64,000 bases of DNA from Teredinibacter purpureus (GTDB taxonomy: Bacteria; Pseudomonadota; Gammaproteobacteria; Pseudomonadales; Cellvibrionaceae). The notes below the pieces were generated by a model that saw only the letters and a program-made list of their open reading frames with translations, was not told the origin of the DNA and made no database searches. The DNA lies in assembly GCF_014217335.1 (NCBI RefSeq), contig NZ_CP060092.1, positions 1,753,501 to 1,817,500 on the forward strand, read 5' to 3'. Position 1 is the first letter of the stretch, and each line of letters begins with the position of its first letter. Positions 56,738-64,000 of the stretch are shown piece by piece. The translations under genes were made by a program, and so were the position numbers.

Positions 56738-57865
56738 TTATTTTTCGGCTAAAATAGCCAGCTCGTCGACGAATCCGTGAAAGGTTGTTTCAATTTTATC
56801 GCTATACTTGGAGAGCCCGTTCATTTCTAGAACAGCGGCATCTATTGCTGACAATATCGCTTGCTCTTGATCCTCTGCGAGGCCGAAACTAAAAATGGTC
56901 GCTTCTATTTTTTGATTAATAGAAGTCAGTATTGTATGTGTGCTGGCCTTTTGTTTTTCGACCAGCGTTTCAATGTTCGCCAGTTTTTCACGGCTGTTAT
57001 TCAATACAGAGCGTAACCCTTGGCTGCGTTCGTCTTCCAATTGATGTTCTATCTCAAGCGCTTTACAGCGAGCTTCCGTGCCAGCGATAAGGGCCGTAAG
57101 GTTATCTTTTATTCGGCCGTAATCATCGGCTTTGTTGAGAGGCATATTTTTGACCAGTATAGATATTCGCGATTCGTTTATGAGCGTACGCGAACCAAAA
57201 TCTAATATTTTTTCGCCACGGTGAAAGCGTTCGAATACTTTTTCTTCTATAGAGCCTTTGGCACATTTTATTAAACGTTTTTCAAAGTTAAGTGAAAACA
57301 GTAAGCTGCAATTTAGCCCAAATGTTGCGGTGGTATTAAGTAATTCAGCTGCGAGCGTGTCGACTGTTTTACAGCGATAGCTCGCTTGTAAAAATTGAAT
57401 GATATTGCCCAGTTCAGCGCTATTGGTCATTGCCTGAAACGCCGTATGCATGGCTTCTTTAGCTTGTTTTTCTATTTCTTTAGATTTAACTTTTTGTTCC
57501 AAAACCCGTATTACAACGTCTTCTATCGCATCGTCTTCAAATGGTTTCGTAATGTAATCTTCGGCTCCGGCTTCGTAACCCCTAAGCCGTTCTTCAGTAC
57601 TGTCTAATGCAGAGACAAAAACAACCGGTGTGTGCGACAGCGTTGGGGATTTATTGATTGTTCGGCACACGTCAAAGCCGTTAATACCGGGCATGTTTGC
57701 ATCAAGCAATATCAAATCAATGTCAGTCTCCGCCAGTGTGTCCAAGCAGGCCTGACCTGATTCAACTAATACGAGTGTGTAGTCTTCTTGGAGTATGTCT
57801 TCAAGAAGGTCGCGATTGTCTCTGTTGTCGTCGACTATCATTAACGTGAGTGATTGATCAGCCAT
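56738..57865 (-). CDS. Response regulator, REC domain with helical C-terminal region
   Basis: 375 residues. The receiver domain (1-125) is complete: acidic pair in MIVDDNRDNRD, phospho-acceptor Asp in DLILLDANMPGING, Ser/Thr in VVFVSALDS, and Lys in DYITKPFEDD. The remaining 250 residues have no DNA-binding, GGDEF, EAL or phosphatase motif that I recognise. They look helical, with a GAF-like middle (LLNTTATFGLNCSLLFSL) and a coiled-coil-like end (GLRSVLNNSREKLANIETLV). No kinase gene adjoins it. The output is unknown; a protein-protein role seems likely. Confidence 0.85.
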   Translation of the reverse strand: MADQSLTLMIVDDNRDNRDLLEDILQEDYTLVLVESGQACLDTLAETDIDLILLDANMPGINGFDVCRTINKSPTLSHTPVVFVSALDSTEERLRGYEAGAEDYITKPFEDDAIEDVVIRVLEQKVKSKEIEKQAKEAMHTAFQAMTNSAELGNIIQFLQASYRCKTVDTLAAELLNTTATFGLNCSLLFSLNFEKRLIKCAKGSIEEKVFERFHRGEKILDFGSRTLINESRISILVKNMPLNKADDYGRIKDNLTALIAGTEARCKALEIEHQLEDERSQGLRSVLNNSREKLANIETLVEKQKASTHTILTSINQKIEATIFSFGLAEDQEQAILSAIDAAVLEMNGLSKYSDKIETTFHGFVDELAILAEK

Positions 57866-58091
57866 TCGGTATCGTCCAAAGAATCTACACGGCGGAGTGA
57901 AAAGTGTAGTTCAAAGTTGGCCATGTTGACCCTCTCTGATGCAAGGCGGGTTGGCGTGTAATAAATATTTAATATAAAAACGCCACGTTAGCAGCATTTC
58001 TGCAATATCACTGTCATCCCTTAGCCGTAGCTTACGGCCTTACAGTTTTCCACTTGGCTCTCAATGTCACTAACGTATAGGAGGGCGAGTT

Positions 58092-59720
58092 GTGAATAAG
58101 TCATTTACGCTACAACTTATTTTTAGGGGTGAAAGGATGAAAGTAAAAAGTCTCGCGGCCATAACGGCGGCCCTTGTCGCAGTTACCGCAAGTGCTTTTG
58201 GTCAGGTTCTGCCAGCATCACAAACCAGCAATCGTTGGTTTACGGATGCAGAAACAAGCCTAAACAGCAAAAATGCACGCACGCAAACGAACGTTGCTAA
58301 AAACGTTATTGTTTTTGTGGGCGATGGTATGGGCATTTCTACACTCACGGCTGCGCGCATACTCGATGGCCAGATGGAGGGGCGTTTAGGGGAGGAAGGT
58401 TTTCTTAGCTTTGAGACGTTTCCCTACACGGCCTTAGTGAAAACCTACAACGTAGATGCACAAACGCCGGACTCAGCCGGCACAATGACGGCGATGATGT
58501 CAGGCATTAAAACAGATGTTGGCGTGATTGGCGTGGATGAGGATATTGAGCGAGGAAATTGCGCAACTGTTTCGGGTAACGAAGTGGTAACGGCGCTGGA
58601 GTGGGCTGAACTAAAAGGCCTTTCGACGGGCATTATTTCAACCGCGCGCATCACGCATGCGACACCAGCGGCTACCTATGCAAAATCGGCCGATAGAAAC
58701 TGGGAAGATATCTCGGATATGCCGGTTTCGGGCATTGAAGGCGGCTGCGAAGATATCGCCTCGCAATTAGTTAACTTCGAGGCGAATCTAGAGGGGCGTT
58801 TTGACGGTTCTGACGTTGATGGCATTGAAGTGGTGATGGGGGGTGGCCGTCGTCATTTTTTACCTAAGGATGAGGCCGCCAATAGTGCTGACGCGGTGAG
58901 CAGTGTTGAAGGTGATCGAACCGATGGCCGCAATTTGATCACTGAATGGGAAGCGCACTATGTCAATGGACATTACATTTATGACCAAGCAGGCTTCGAT
59001 GCAATTGACGCAGCAACGGCGGAGCGAGTATTTGGATTATTCAATGAATCGCACATGCAATACGACGCGGATCGCGTAAATGATATTGCCGGCGAACCCT
59101 CAATTGCACAAATGACCACGAAGGCGATAGACCTGCTCGACAATAATGAAAAGGGTTATTTTCTGGTGGTGGAGTCGGGTCGAATCGACCACGGACATCA
59201 TGCGGGTAGTGCTTATAACGCCCTAACCGACACCCTCGCGTTTGCCGATGCCGTACAAGCGGCCATTGATGCAACCGATTCGTCGGAAACGCTCATTCTT
59301 GTCACGGCCGATCATAGCCACGTATTCACGATTGCGGGCTACCCCAAACGCGGTAACCCCATACTCGGTAAAGTGGTCGGTGTCGGTGCTTCAACACCTG
59401 CGCTTGCCTCGGATGGAATGCCTTACACAACCCTCGGTTATACCAATGGTAAAGGATTTGCCGATTTAACGAGTGAAACCGACGCCGATGCGCGCTATGG
59501 CTTGCCTAATGAAAATGGACGAGTCGATCTTTCCAGTGTGGATACCACCACAAGGGGGTATCACCAAGAAGCGGTTATTCCTCTGGGGTCGGAAACGCAC
59601 GCAGGTGAAGATATTACCTTGCATGCATACGGCCCTGGCGCATACAAAGCGCAAGGCGTAATCGAGCAAAATGTTGTGTTCCATATTATCCGCGAAGCCC
59701 TTGGGCTAGACGCACACTAA
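58092..59720 (+). CDS. Alkaline phosphatase, Sec-exported
   Basis: 542 residues. A GTG with AGGAGG 7 bases upstream is the favoured start; an ATG at 58137 gives a tidier signal peptide (KVKSLAAITAALVAVTASAF). Catalytic features: VIVFVGDGMGISTLTAARIL (metal), QTPDSAGTMTAMMSG (nucleophile Ser), RITHATPAATYAKSADRNWE, VVESGRIDHGHHAGSAYNAL and LVTADHSHVF, with a late ETHAGED His. It releases phosphate from organic esters in the periplasm or outside. It is followed after 15 bases by a close paralogue. Confidence 0.93.
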   Translation: MNKSFTLQLIFRGERMKVKSLAAITAALVAVTASAFGQVLPASQTSNRWFTDAETSLNSKNARTQTNVAKNVIVFVGDGMGISTLTAARILDGQMEGRLGEEGFLSFETFPYTALVKTYNVDAQTPDSAGTMTAMMSGIKTDVGVIGVDEDIERGNCATVSGNEVVTALEWAELKGLSTGIISTARITHATPAATYAKSADRNWEDISDMPVSGIEGGCEDIASQLVNFEANLEGRFDGSDVDGIEVVMGGGRRHFLPKDEAANSADAVSSVEGDRTDGRNLITEWEAHYVNGHYIYDQAGFDAIDAATAERVFGLFNESHMQYDADRVNDIAGEPSIAQMTTKAIDLLDNNEKGYFLVVESGRIDHGHHAGSAYNALTDTLAFADAVQAAIDATDSSETLILVTADHSHVFTIAGYPKRGNPILGKVVGVGASTPALASDGMPYTTLGYTNGKGFADLTSETDADARYGLPNENGRVDLSSVDTTTRGYHQEAVIPLGSETHAGEDITLHAYGPGAYKAQGVIEQNVVFHIIREALGLDAH

Positions 59721-59735
59721 CGGGGAGAACGTGAT

Positions 59736-61520
59736 ATGAATAATGTAAAAATTGCACTGCTAAGTGCGGTAATTGTTAGCCTCGTTGCCTGTAGTGGTGA
59801 TGATGGTCGCAATGGCGACAATACGCTCATCGATAAAACGACGTTAGAACTAGGGGATAGCCATTGCCCGGCCGGTGGCCTTCAAATTGATACCGGTTTA
59901 GATACCAACGCGAACGGAAGTCTAGACAGTTCAGAATTGGCCGACACCCACTATTTATGCCTACCCTATGACGCGGACGATTTCGACATGCTGGCGAACA
60001 CGCGAGGTAATCGCTGGTATAAAGCAGGGGCTGCTACAACGGCTAACGCTTCTGGTTACACCACAGCAGTGGGAGCGGCCAAAAACGTTATTTTATTTGT
60101 AGGCGATGGCATGGGTGTTTCCACGGTTACGGCTGCTCGTATTTTAGAAGGCCAGTTAAAAGGCATGCTGGGCGAAGAAAACGTATTGAGCTTTGGCGAA
60201 TTTCCATTTTCGGGTTTAGCGAAAACCTATAATGTCGACGCCCAAACACCCGATTCAGCGGGTACCATGACCGCGATGATGAGTGGTGTAAAAACCGACG
60301 TTGGCGTTATTGGTGTTGACGAAAATATCGTGCGAGGTGATTGCTCCACCGTTGCGGGCAATGAGCTAGTGACGGCATTGGAGTTAGCCGAAATAGCGGG
60401 AAAATCGACGGGTATTATCTCTACCGCGCGTATTACGCACGCAACGCCGGCGGCAACTTACGCAAAATCTGCAGATCGAAATTGGGAAGATAATTCCGAT
60501 ATGCCCACTGCTGCAGTTGATGCCGGTTGTGACGATATTGCCTCTCAGTTAGTTAGCTTCGAAAGTAACTTGGAAGCGCTTTACAGCGGCTTAGATGTCG
60601 ACGGTCTTGAAGTTGTGCTGGGCGGTGGGCGTCGTCATTTTCTGCCAAAAGACGCCTCTTACAATAGCCCAGATGCCGTGAGCAGTATAGAAGGGGATCG
60701 TACCGACGGCCGTGATCTAACTGCGGAATGGCAGGCCACCTACGCCGATGGCGTTTATGTGTATGACAAAACAGGTTTCGATACGGTCAATACTGAGACT
60801 ACCGAGCACCTCTTCGGTTTGTTTAATGAATCACATATGCAATATGAAGCCGATAGGGTCAATGATATTGCGGGTGAGCCTTCCATTTCAGACATGACAG
60901 AAACAGCCTTGGCTATTTTGGATAATAACGAATCCGGTTATTTCTTGATGGTTGAAGCCGGTCGTATCGATCACTCACACCACGCAGGAAATGCCTATGG
61001 AGCATTGGCCGATACTATAGCGTTTGCTAAAGCGGTGTCTAAAGCGGTTGAAATGACCAATGCCGAGGATACGCTCATAATTGTGACGGCTGATCATGGG
61101 CACGTGTTTACCATTGCGGGTTACCCGAAACGTGGCAATCCAATACTGGGCAAGGTTGTTGGTGTTGGTCGCAATGCACATACCTTGGCCTCGGACGGTA
61201 TGCCATACACCACCGTTGGTTATACCAATGGACGAGGGATGCGTAATTTTGGTGACAACACAAACCCAGATGCAACATACAACGAAAATGCCAATGCGGG
61301 GCGGCAAGATTTATTATGGGTAGATACTCAAGCGCCGGGGTATCACCAGGAATCATTGGTACCTACAAGTTCAGAAACGCATTCGGGTGAAGATGTTGCA
61401 ATCTATGCACAAGGCCCTGGTGCGCCCTTGCTCACCGGTACCAACGAGCAGCACATTATTTTTCATGTAATGAACTATGCCGCAAACTTGGTTGGGCTGG
61501 CTGAGACGGCGCTCGAATAA
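59736..61520 (+). CDS. Alkaline phosphatase lipoprotein with N-terminal Ca-loop-like segment
   Basis: 594 residues. The N-terminus is a lipoprotein signal (LLSAVIVSLVACSGDDG, lipobox LVAC). Residues about 25-75 form a small Cys-containing module (DSHCPAGGLQIDTGLDTNAN and GSLDSSELADTHYLCLPYD) with an EF-hand-like DTNANGSLD loop. The phosphatase domain is a close match to the upstream gene, with the same VGDGMGVST, QTPDSAGTMTAMMSG, RIDHSHHAGNAYGAL and TADHGHVF. The tandem pair arose by duplication and differs mainly in how it is displayed: soluble versus membrane-anchored. Confidence 0.93.
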   Translation: MNNVKIALLSAVIVSLVACSGDDGRNGDNTLIDKTTLELGDSHCPAGGLQIDTGLDTNANGSLDSSELADTHYLCLPYDADDFDMLANTRGNRWYKAGAATTANASGYTTAVGAAKNVILFVGDGMGVSTVTAARILEGQLKGMLGEENVLSFGEFPFSGLAKTYNVDAQTPDSAGTMTAMMSGVKTDVGVIGVDENIVRGDCSTVAGNELVTALELAEIAGKSTGIISTARITHATPAATYAKSADRNWEDNSDMPTAAVDAGCDDIASQLVSFESNLEALYSGLDVDGLEVVLGGGRRHFLPKDASYNSPDAVSSIEGDRTDGRDLTAEWQATYADGVYVYDKTGFDTVNTETTEHLFGLFNESHMQYEADRVNDIAGEPSISDMTETALAILDNNESGYFLMVEAGRIDHSHHAGNAYGALADTIAFAKAVSKAVEMTNAEDTLIIVTADHGHVFTIAGYPKRGNPILGKVVGVGRNAHTLASDGMPYTTVGYTNGRGMRNFGDNTNPDATYNENANAGRQDLLWVDTQAPGYHQESLVPTSSETHSGEDVAIYAQGPGAPLLTGTNEQHIIFHVMNYAANLVGLAETALE

Positions 61521-61645
61521 ACTGTTAATACATTTATTTATAGGGGCCTTAATGGCCCCGTTTTGTATCGTGAATACCGTGTTATGTTTGAAAAAAAACA
61601 AGCGAATAGTAGCGGTAATTACTCAAGCTTTAAAAAGGAAAAGAA

Positions 61646-62413
61646 GTGAAAAAGACTGTTACTTACGTCACTAAAATTAGTCACGCGGTAATTTCTTTAC
61701 TGTTGGGTGTGCTTGCGACTGGCCTGCAGGCCGCCGAAAACCCGTGTGCTCAAATATCCGCTTTTGGCGCGATCTATTCGCTAGTTAAAACGGCTCCAGC
61801 AATAGAGGGGGCTATTGAAACGCCCATTGAATCAACCTTTGCTTTGTGGCGAAGGCAAGGCCAAGTGGCGCATGACTATCGCGATCGCAACATCACGTTG
61901 CTGTGGAATAAAACATCGAATAATCGCCTGCGTGCAGTACAAGCATTTAATGCTCACGAACGTTCAATTGAGTACGAGGCGCACCGGCAAGGTGATCTAA
62001 ATAGCTGGCAGAATAAGCGCCAGTTTTTTAGCGAGCAACTGATGCAGTCGATGACGTTAATCAAGCGTGAAGGCACTTATTGCGCGCAAAAAGAAATGTA
62101 TAGTAGCGATGAGCATGGGCAAACATTATTGCTCGAATGGCTGCCTGCAATGCAAGTAGTGAGTTACTACAGCGCGAAGACAACACAAGGCATGATCGAA
62201 TGGCGGTTGGATGACATCATAACGGACCGTACCATTATTAACGCAGCCTTTGCCCAGTGGGAAGGTTACGCCTCAACGGACTATGCCGACATTGGTGATA
62301 ATGAATCAGACCCGTTTCTGCTAAACATGATAAACCTCGGGTTTATCGAGCACGGTTCGAACGGGTTTTATACTGCAAGTGGTCAAAGTATGGGTACGTC
62401 GCACGCTCACTAA
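61646..62413 (+). CDS. Exported protein of unknown function
   Basis: 255 residues starting at GTG, with AAGGAAAAGA upstream. The N-terminus has a signal peptide ending at about LATGLQAAEN. The rest (ENPCAQISAFGAIYSL, ALWRRQGQVAHDYRDRNITL, LLLEWLPAMQVVSYY, MIEWRLDDIITD) has two Cys and no motif I recognise. It follows the phosphatase pair by 125 bases on the same strand and may be co-regulated with it. Confidence 0.7.
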   Translation: MKKTVTYVTKISHAVISLLLGVLATGLQAAENPCAQISAFGAIYSLVKTAPAIEGAIETPIESTFALWRRQGQVAHDYRDRNITLLWNKTSNNRLRAVQAFNAHERSIEYEAHRQGDLNSWQNKRQFFSEQLMQSMTLIKREGTYCAQKEMYSSDEHGQTLLLEWLPAMQVVSYYSAKTTQGMIEWRLDDIITDRTIINAAFAQWEGYASTDYADIGDNESDPFLLNMINLGFIEHGSNGFYTASGQSMGTSHAH

Positions 62414-62459
62414 TGGGGTAAGCCATGTGTAGACGAACGCCCCATTAAAATCCTAACGA

Positions 62460-63641
62460 CTAAGGTTTTCCGAGTTTAAAGGTAACAATGTCAACATTAA
62501 GCCCCAGTGCTACATTCGAAAGTTCGCTGGCTTTGTTTTTAAGCTCGGACAATTCATCGCGGCTGGCGCGGCTAGCTGCACTTATTTGATCAATATCGCG
62601 GGTTAGGTTATCCACGCTACTGGCGTTTTGCCCTACGGCAGAAATTAGCTGACCGATACGGTCTTGAATGGAATGAATGGCCAGCCCTGCTTGCTCCACG
62701 ACAGAGTGAGAGGTACTAACAGATTGTTCCGTTTGATTCGATTGCTCCGCCATATGATGGGCTTGCTGCACAACAATATCGACTTCTTGCTGCAAGGTAA
62801 TAACTGTGGTGCGAATTTCACCCGTGGCGGTTTGGGTGCGCCTAGCGAGATCCCTTACTTCATCCGCAACGACGGCAAAGCCTCGGCCCATCTCGCCCGC
62901 GCGCGCGGCCTCAATGGCTGCATTGAGCGCGAGAAGGTTGGTTTGTTCTGCAACGCTATCAATAATAGCGGTAACTTCGCCAATCTTAGAACTCTTCTCT
63001 TCTAGAGATTTTAGCTTAGCAACGGTTGTACTCATTTCTTCTGACTGCGTTTGAACACGCAGGGTCAAATCTCGGGTGACGTTTTCAAGATCGTCTAGCT
63101 GTTGAATAAGCAACACTAGGGCTTTGTCTGCGTCTCCAGAGGTGGATTTTAGCTGCCCCGATATGTCATTCACCGTATTGAAATGTTTGATTAAGCCCGT
63201 GCAAATATGCTCGGCATTTTCGGTTAAACCTGACGCTTTATTGATTCCTTGGTGGAGTTGTGACTCCATCGCCAGCAAATATTGGGCGTTTTTGCGAATA
63301 TTGATGACAAATTGATAGAGGTTATCGGCCATAACGTTGACGCTTGTTACTATCTCGCCGACCACGTCTTCACTGACAATGGTGCTGCGTTGAGAGAGGT
63401 CTTTGGCGCTAATAGCTTGGGCTATATGAGAGACCTCACTTAGCTTGACCAGCAAATAGTTTTTCAGCAGCCAATAATTGGTTATACCTATAATGGCGCC
63501 AGCGACTAAGCAGCCAAGCGAAAACCAAATTTTCATACCCGCTTTGTATTCAACAAAAATAGACGCATAAAACGGGAAAATGAGTCCCATAGTAAGCCCA
63601 AAACCGATGAAAATGAGAAAGATTTTACGCAAAATACTCAT
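62460..63641 (-). CDS. Methyl-accepting chemotaxis protein without periplasmic sensor domain
   Basis: About 393 residues from the ATG at 63641 (AAGGGAG upstream). Two membrane helices ([18 protein letters not shown] and [17 protein letters not shown]) are separated by only about 15 residues. A HAMP-like segment ([20 protein letters not shown]) and the signalling domain follow, with the conserved hairpin tip [32 protein letters not shown]. It signals to CheA/CheW. Because there is no sizeable external loop, the stimulus must be membrane-borne, cytoplasmic or brought by a partner. Confidence 0.93.
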   Translation of the reverse strand: MSILRKIFLIFIGFGLTMGLIFPFYASIFVEYKAGMKIWFSLGCLVAGAIIGITNYWLLKNYLLVKLSEVSHIAQAISAKDLSQRSTIVSEDVVGEIVTSVNVMADNLYQFVINIRKNAQYLLAMESQLHQGINKASGLTENAEHICTGLIKHFNTVNDISGQLKSTSGDADKALVLLIQQLDDLENVTRDLTLRVQTQSEEMSTTVAKLKSLEEKSSKIGEVTAIIDSVAEQTNLLALNAAIEAARAGEMGRGFAVVADEVRDLARRTQTATGEIRTTVITLQQEVDIVVQQAHHMAEQSNQTEQSVSTSHSVVEQAGLAIHSIQDRIGQLISAVGQNASSVDNLTRDIDQISAASRASRDELSELKNKASELSNVALGLNVDIVTFKLGKP

Positions 63642-63844
63642 AGGAGACACTCCCTTAGGGCTCCAGTGTTTTCTTTAAGCATAGCAGCTGATCGCTTATC
63701 AAAATCAGTCTCGTTAGCGAGTATTTTGGTGTGCGCTCAACCCGCTTTAACGGGGTGTTTAATCACAAATAAGCAATGGTATCTACCGTGATTCGCGAGT
63801 TGTATACTGTGTAATTAGTGCCAAAATGGGTTGGGAGAAGTTTT

Positions 63845-64000
63845 TTGCGCCATGTTTTACCTTTAAATGCCAAGGCTTTGCAGCCGGGCATAGTTTGCCT
63901 AGTCACGTTGTTTCTGGTGCTCCTCCCTTCGCCGGCATTCTCTGACAAAGAGGTCAATGCGTCAGTGCCCGCCGACGTACTCGAATTTTCCTATCCAGCG
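63845..64000 (+). CDS. Start of an exported protein, cut by the window edge
   Basis: The frame opens at TTG 63845 with GGGAG 7 bases upstream and runs open to the right edge (52 codons). It encodes a signal peptide (basic start, then GIVCLVTLFLVLLPSPAFS). The mature start reads DKEVNASVPADVLEFSYPA. Too short to classify. Confidence 0.6.
   Translation, partial: MRHVLPLNAKALQPGIVCLVTLFLVLLPSPAFSDKEVNASVPADVLEFSYPA

Overview
The window looks like a chromosomal segment of a marine, polysaccharide-degrading gammaproteobacterium of the Cellvibrionales type (Teredinibacter/Saccharophagus/Cellvibrio-like). The basis is the polyserine linkers, CBM2, CBM6 and CBM10 modules on secreted proteins, and a mixed-GC coding style. 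This placement is inference; there is no rRNA or other phylogenetic marker. I saw no tRNA, CRISPR array, intact insertion sequence or phage gene.

Region 1 (1-23588, + strand) is a non-ribosomal peptide cluster. A giant NRPS open at the left edge (end of an A domain, a T domain, then four complete modules) overlaps a second NRPS (docking, dual C/E, A, T, TE). An RND adaptor, an RND pump and a stand-alone type II thioesterase follow. Modules 2 and 3 and the C domain of module 4 lie in an almost perfect 3219-bp tandem repeat (4094-12330), more GC-rich than its flanks. Read by eye, the A-domain codes suggest ...-Val-like - Ser - Ser - D-Val/Ile - Gly, released by the terminal TE. Module 1 carries an extra degenerate half condensation domain.

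Region 2 (23589-28203) is low-density. It holds two decayed genes (a lipoprotein-like fragment and an S9-peptidase/TPR-like gene with several frameshifts and a stop), a small J-domain protein, a protein with three YRG (DUF4278-like) motifs and a TMEM220-like membrane protein.

Region 3 (28295-35448, - strand) is a complete, tightly packed ebo operon transcribed in the order eboD-eboE-eboC-eboA-eboB-eboF. EboD is unusual: a DedA/VTT membrane domain is fused to the dehydroquinate-synthase-like domain.

Region 4 (35543-47547) is a secreted polysaccharide/redox block. It has two DUF1566-type proteins, a Tat-exported DUF1552 protein and a 2137-residue CBM2 protein joining a Cip1-like domain, an SMP-30 propeller, malectin, a PQQ sugar dehydrogenase-like domain, two CxxCH haem sites and the DUF1587/1595/1592/1588/1585 set. 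A GH16-CBM6-CBM10 beta-glucanase diverges from it.

Region 5 (47863-64000) is mostly metabolic and signalling genes: a DUF2059-like lipoprotein, an MFS transporter, a two-subunit molybdenum hydroxylase, a GH2 enzyme, an orphan galactitol-type PTS IIC, an unusual response regulator, two tandem alkaline phosphatases (one soluble, one lipoprotein), an unknown exported protein, an MCP without a periplasmic sensor domain, and the start of another exported protein at the right edge.
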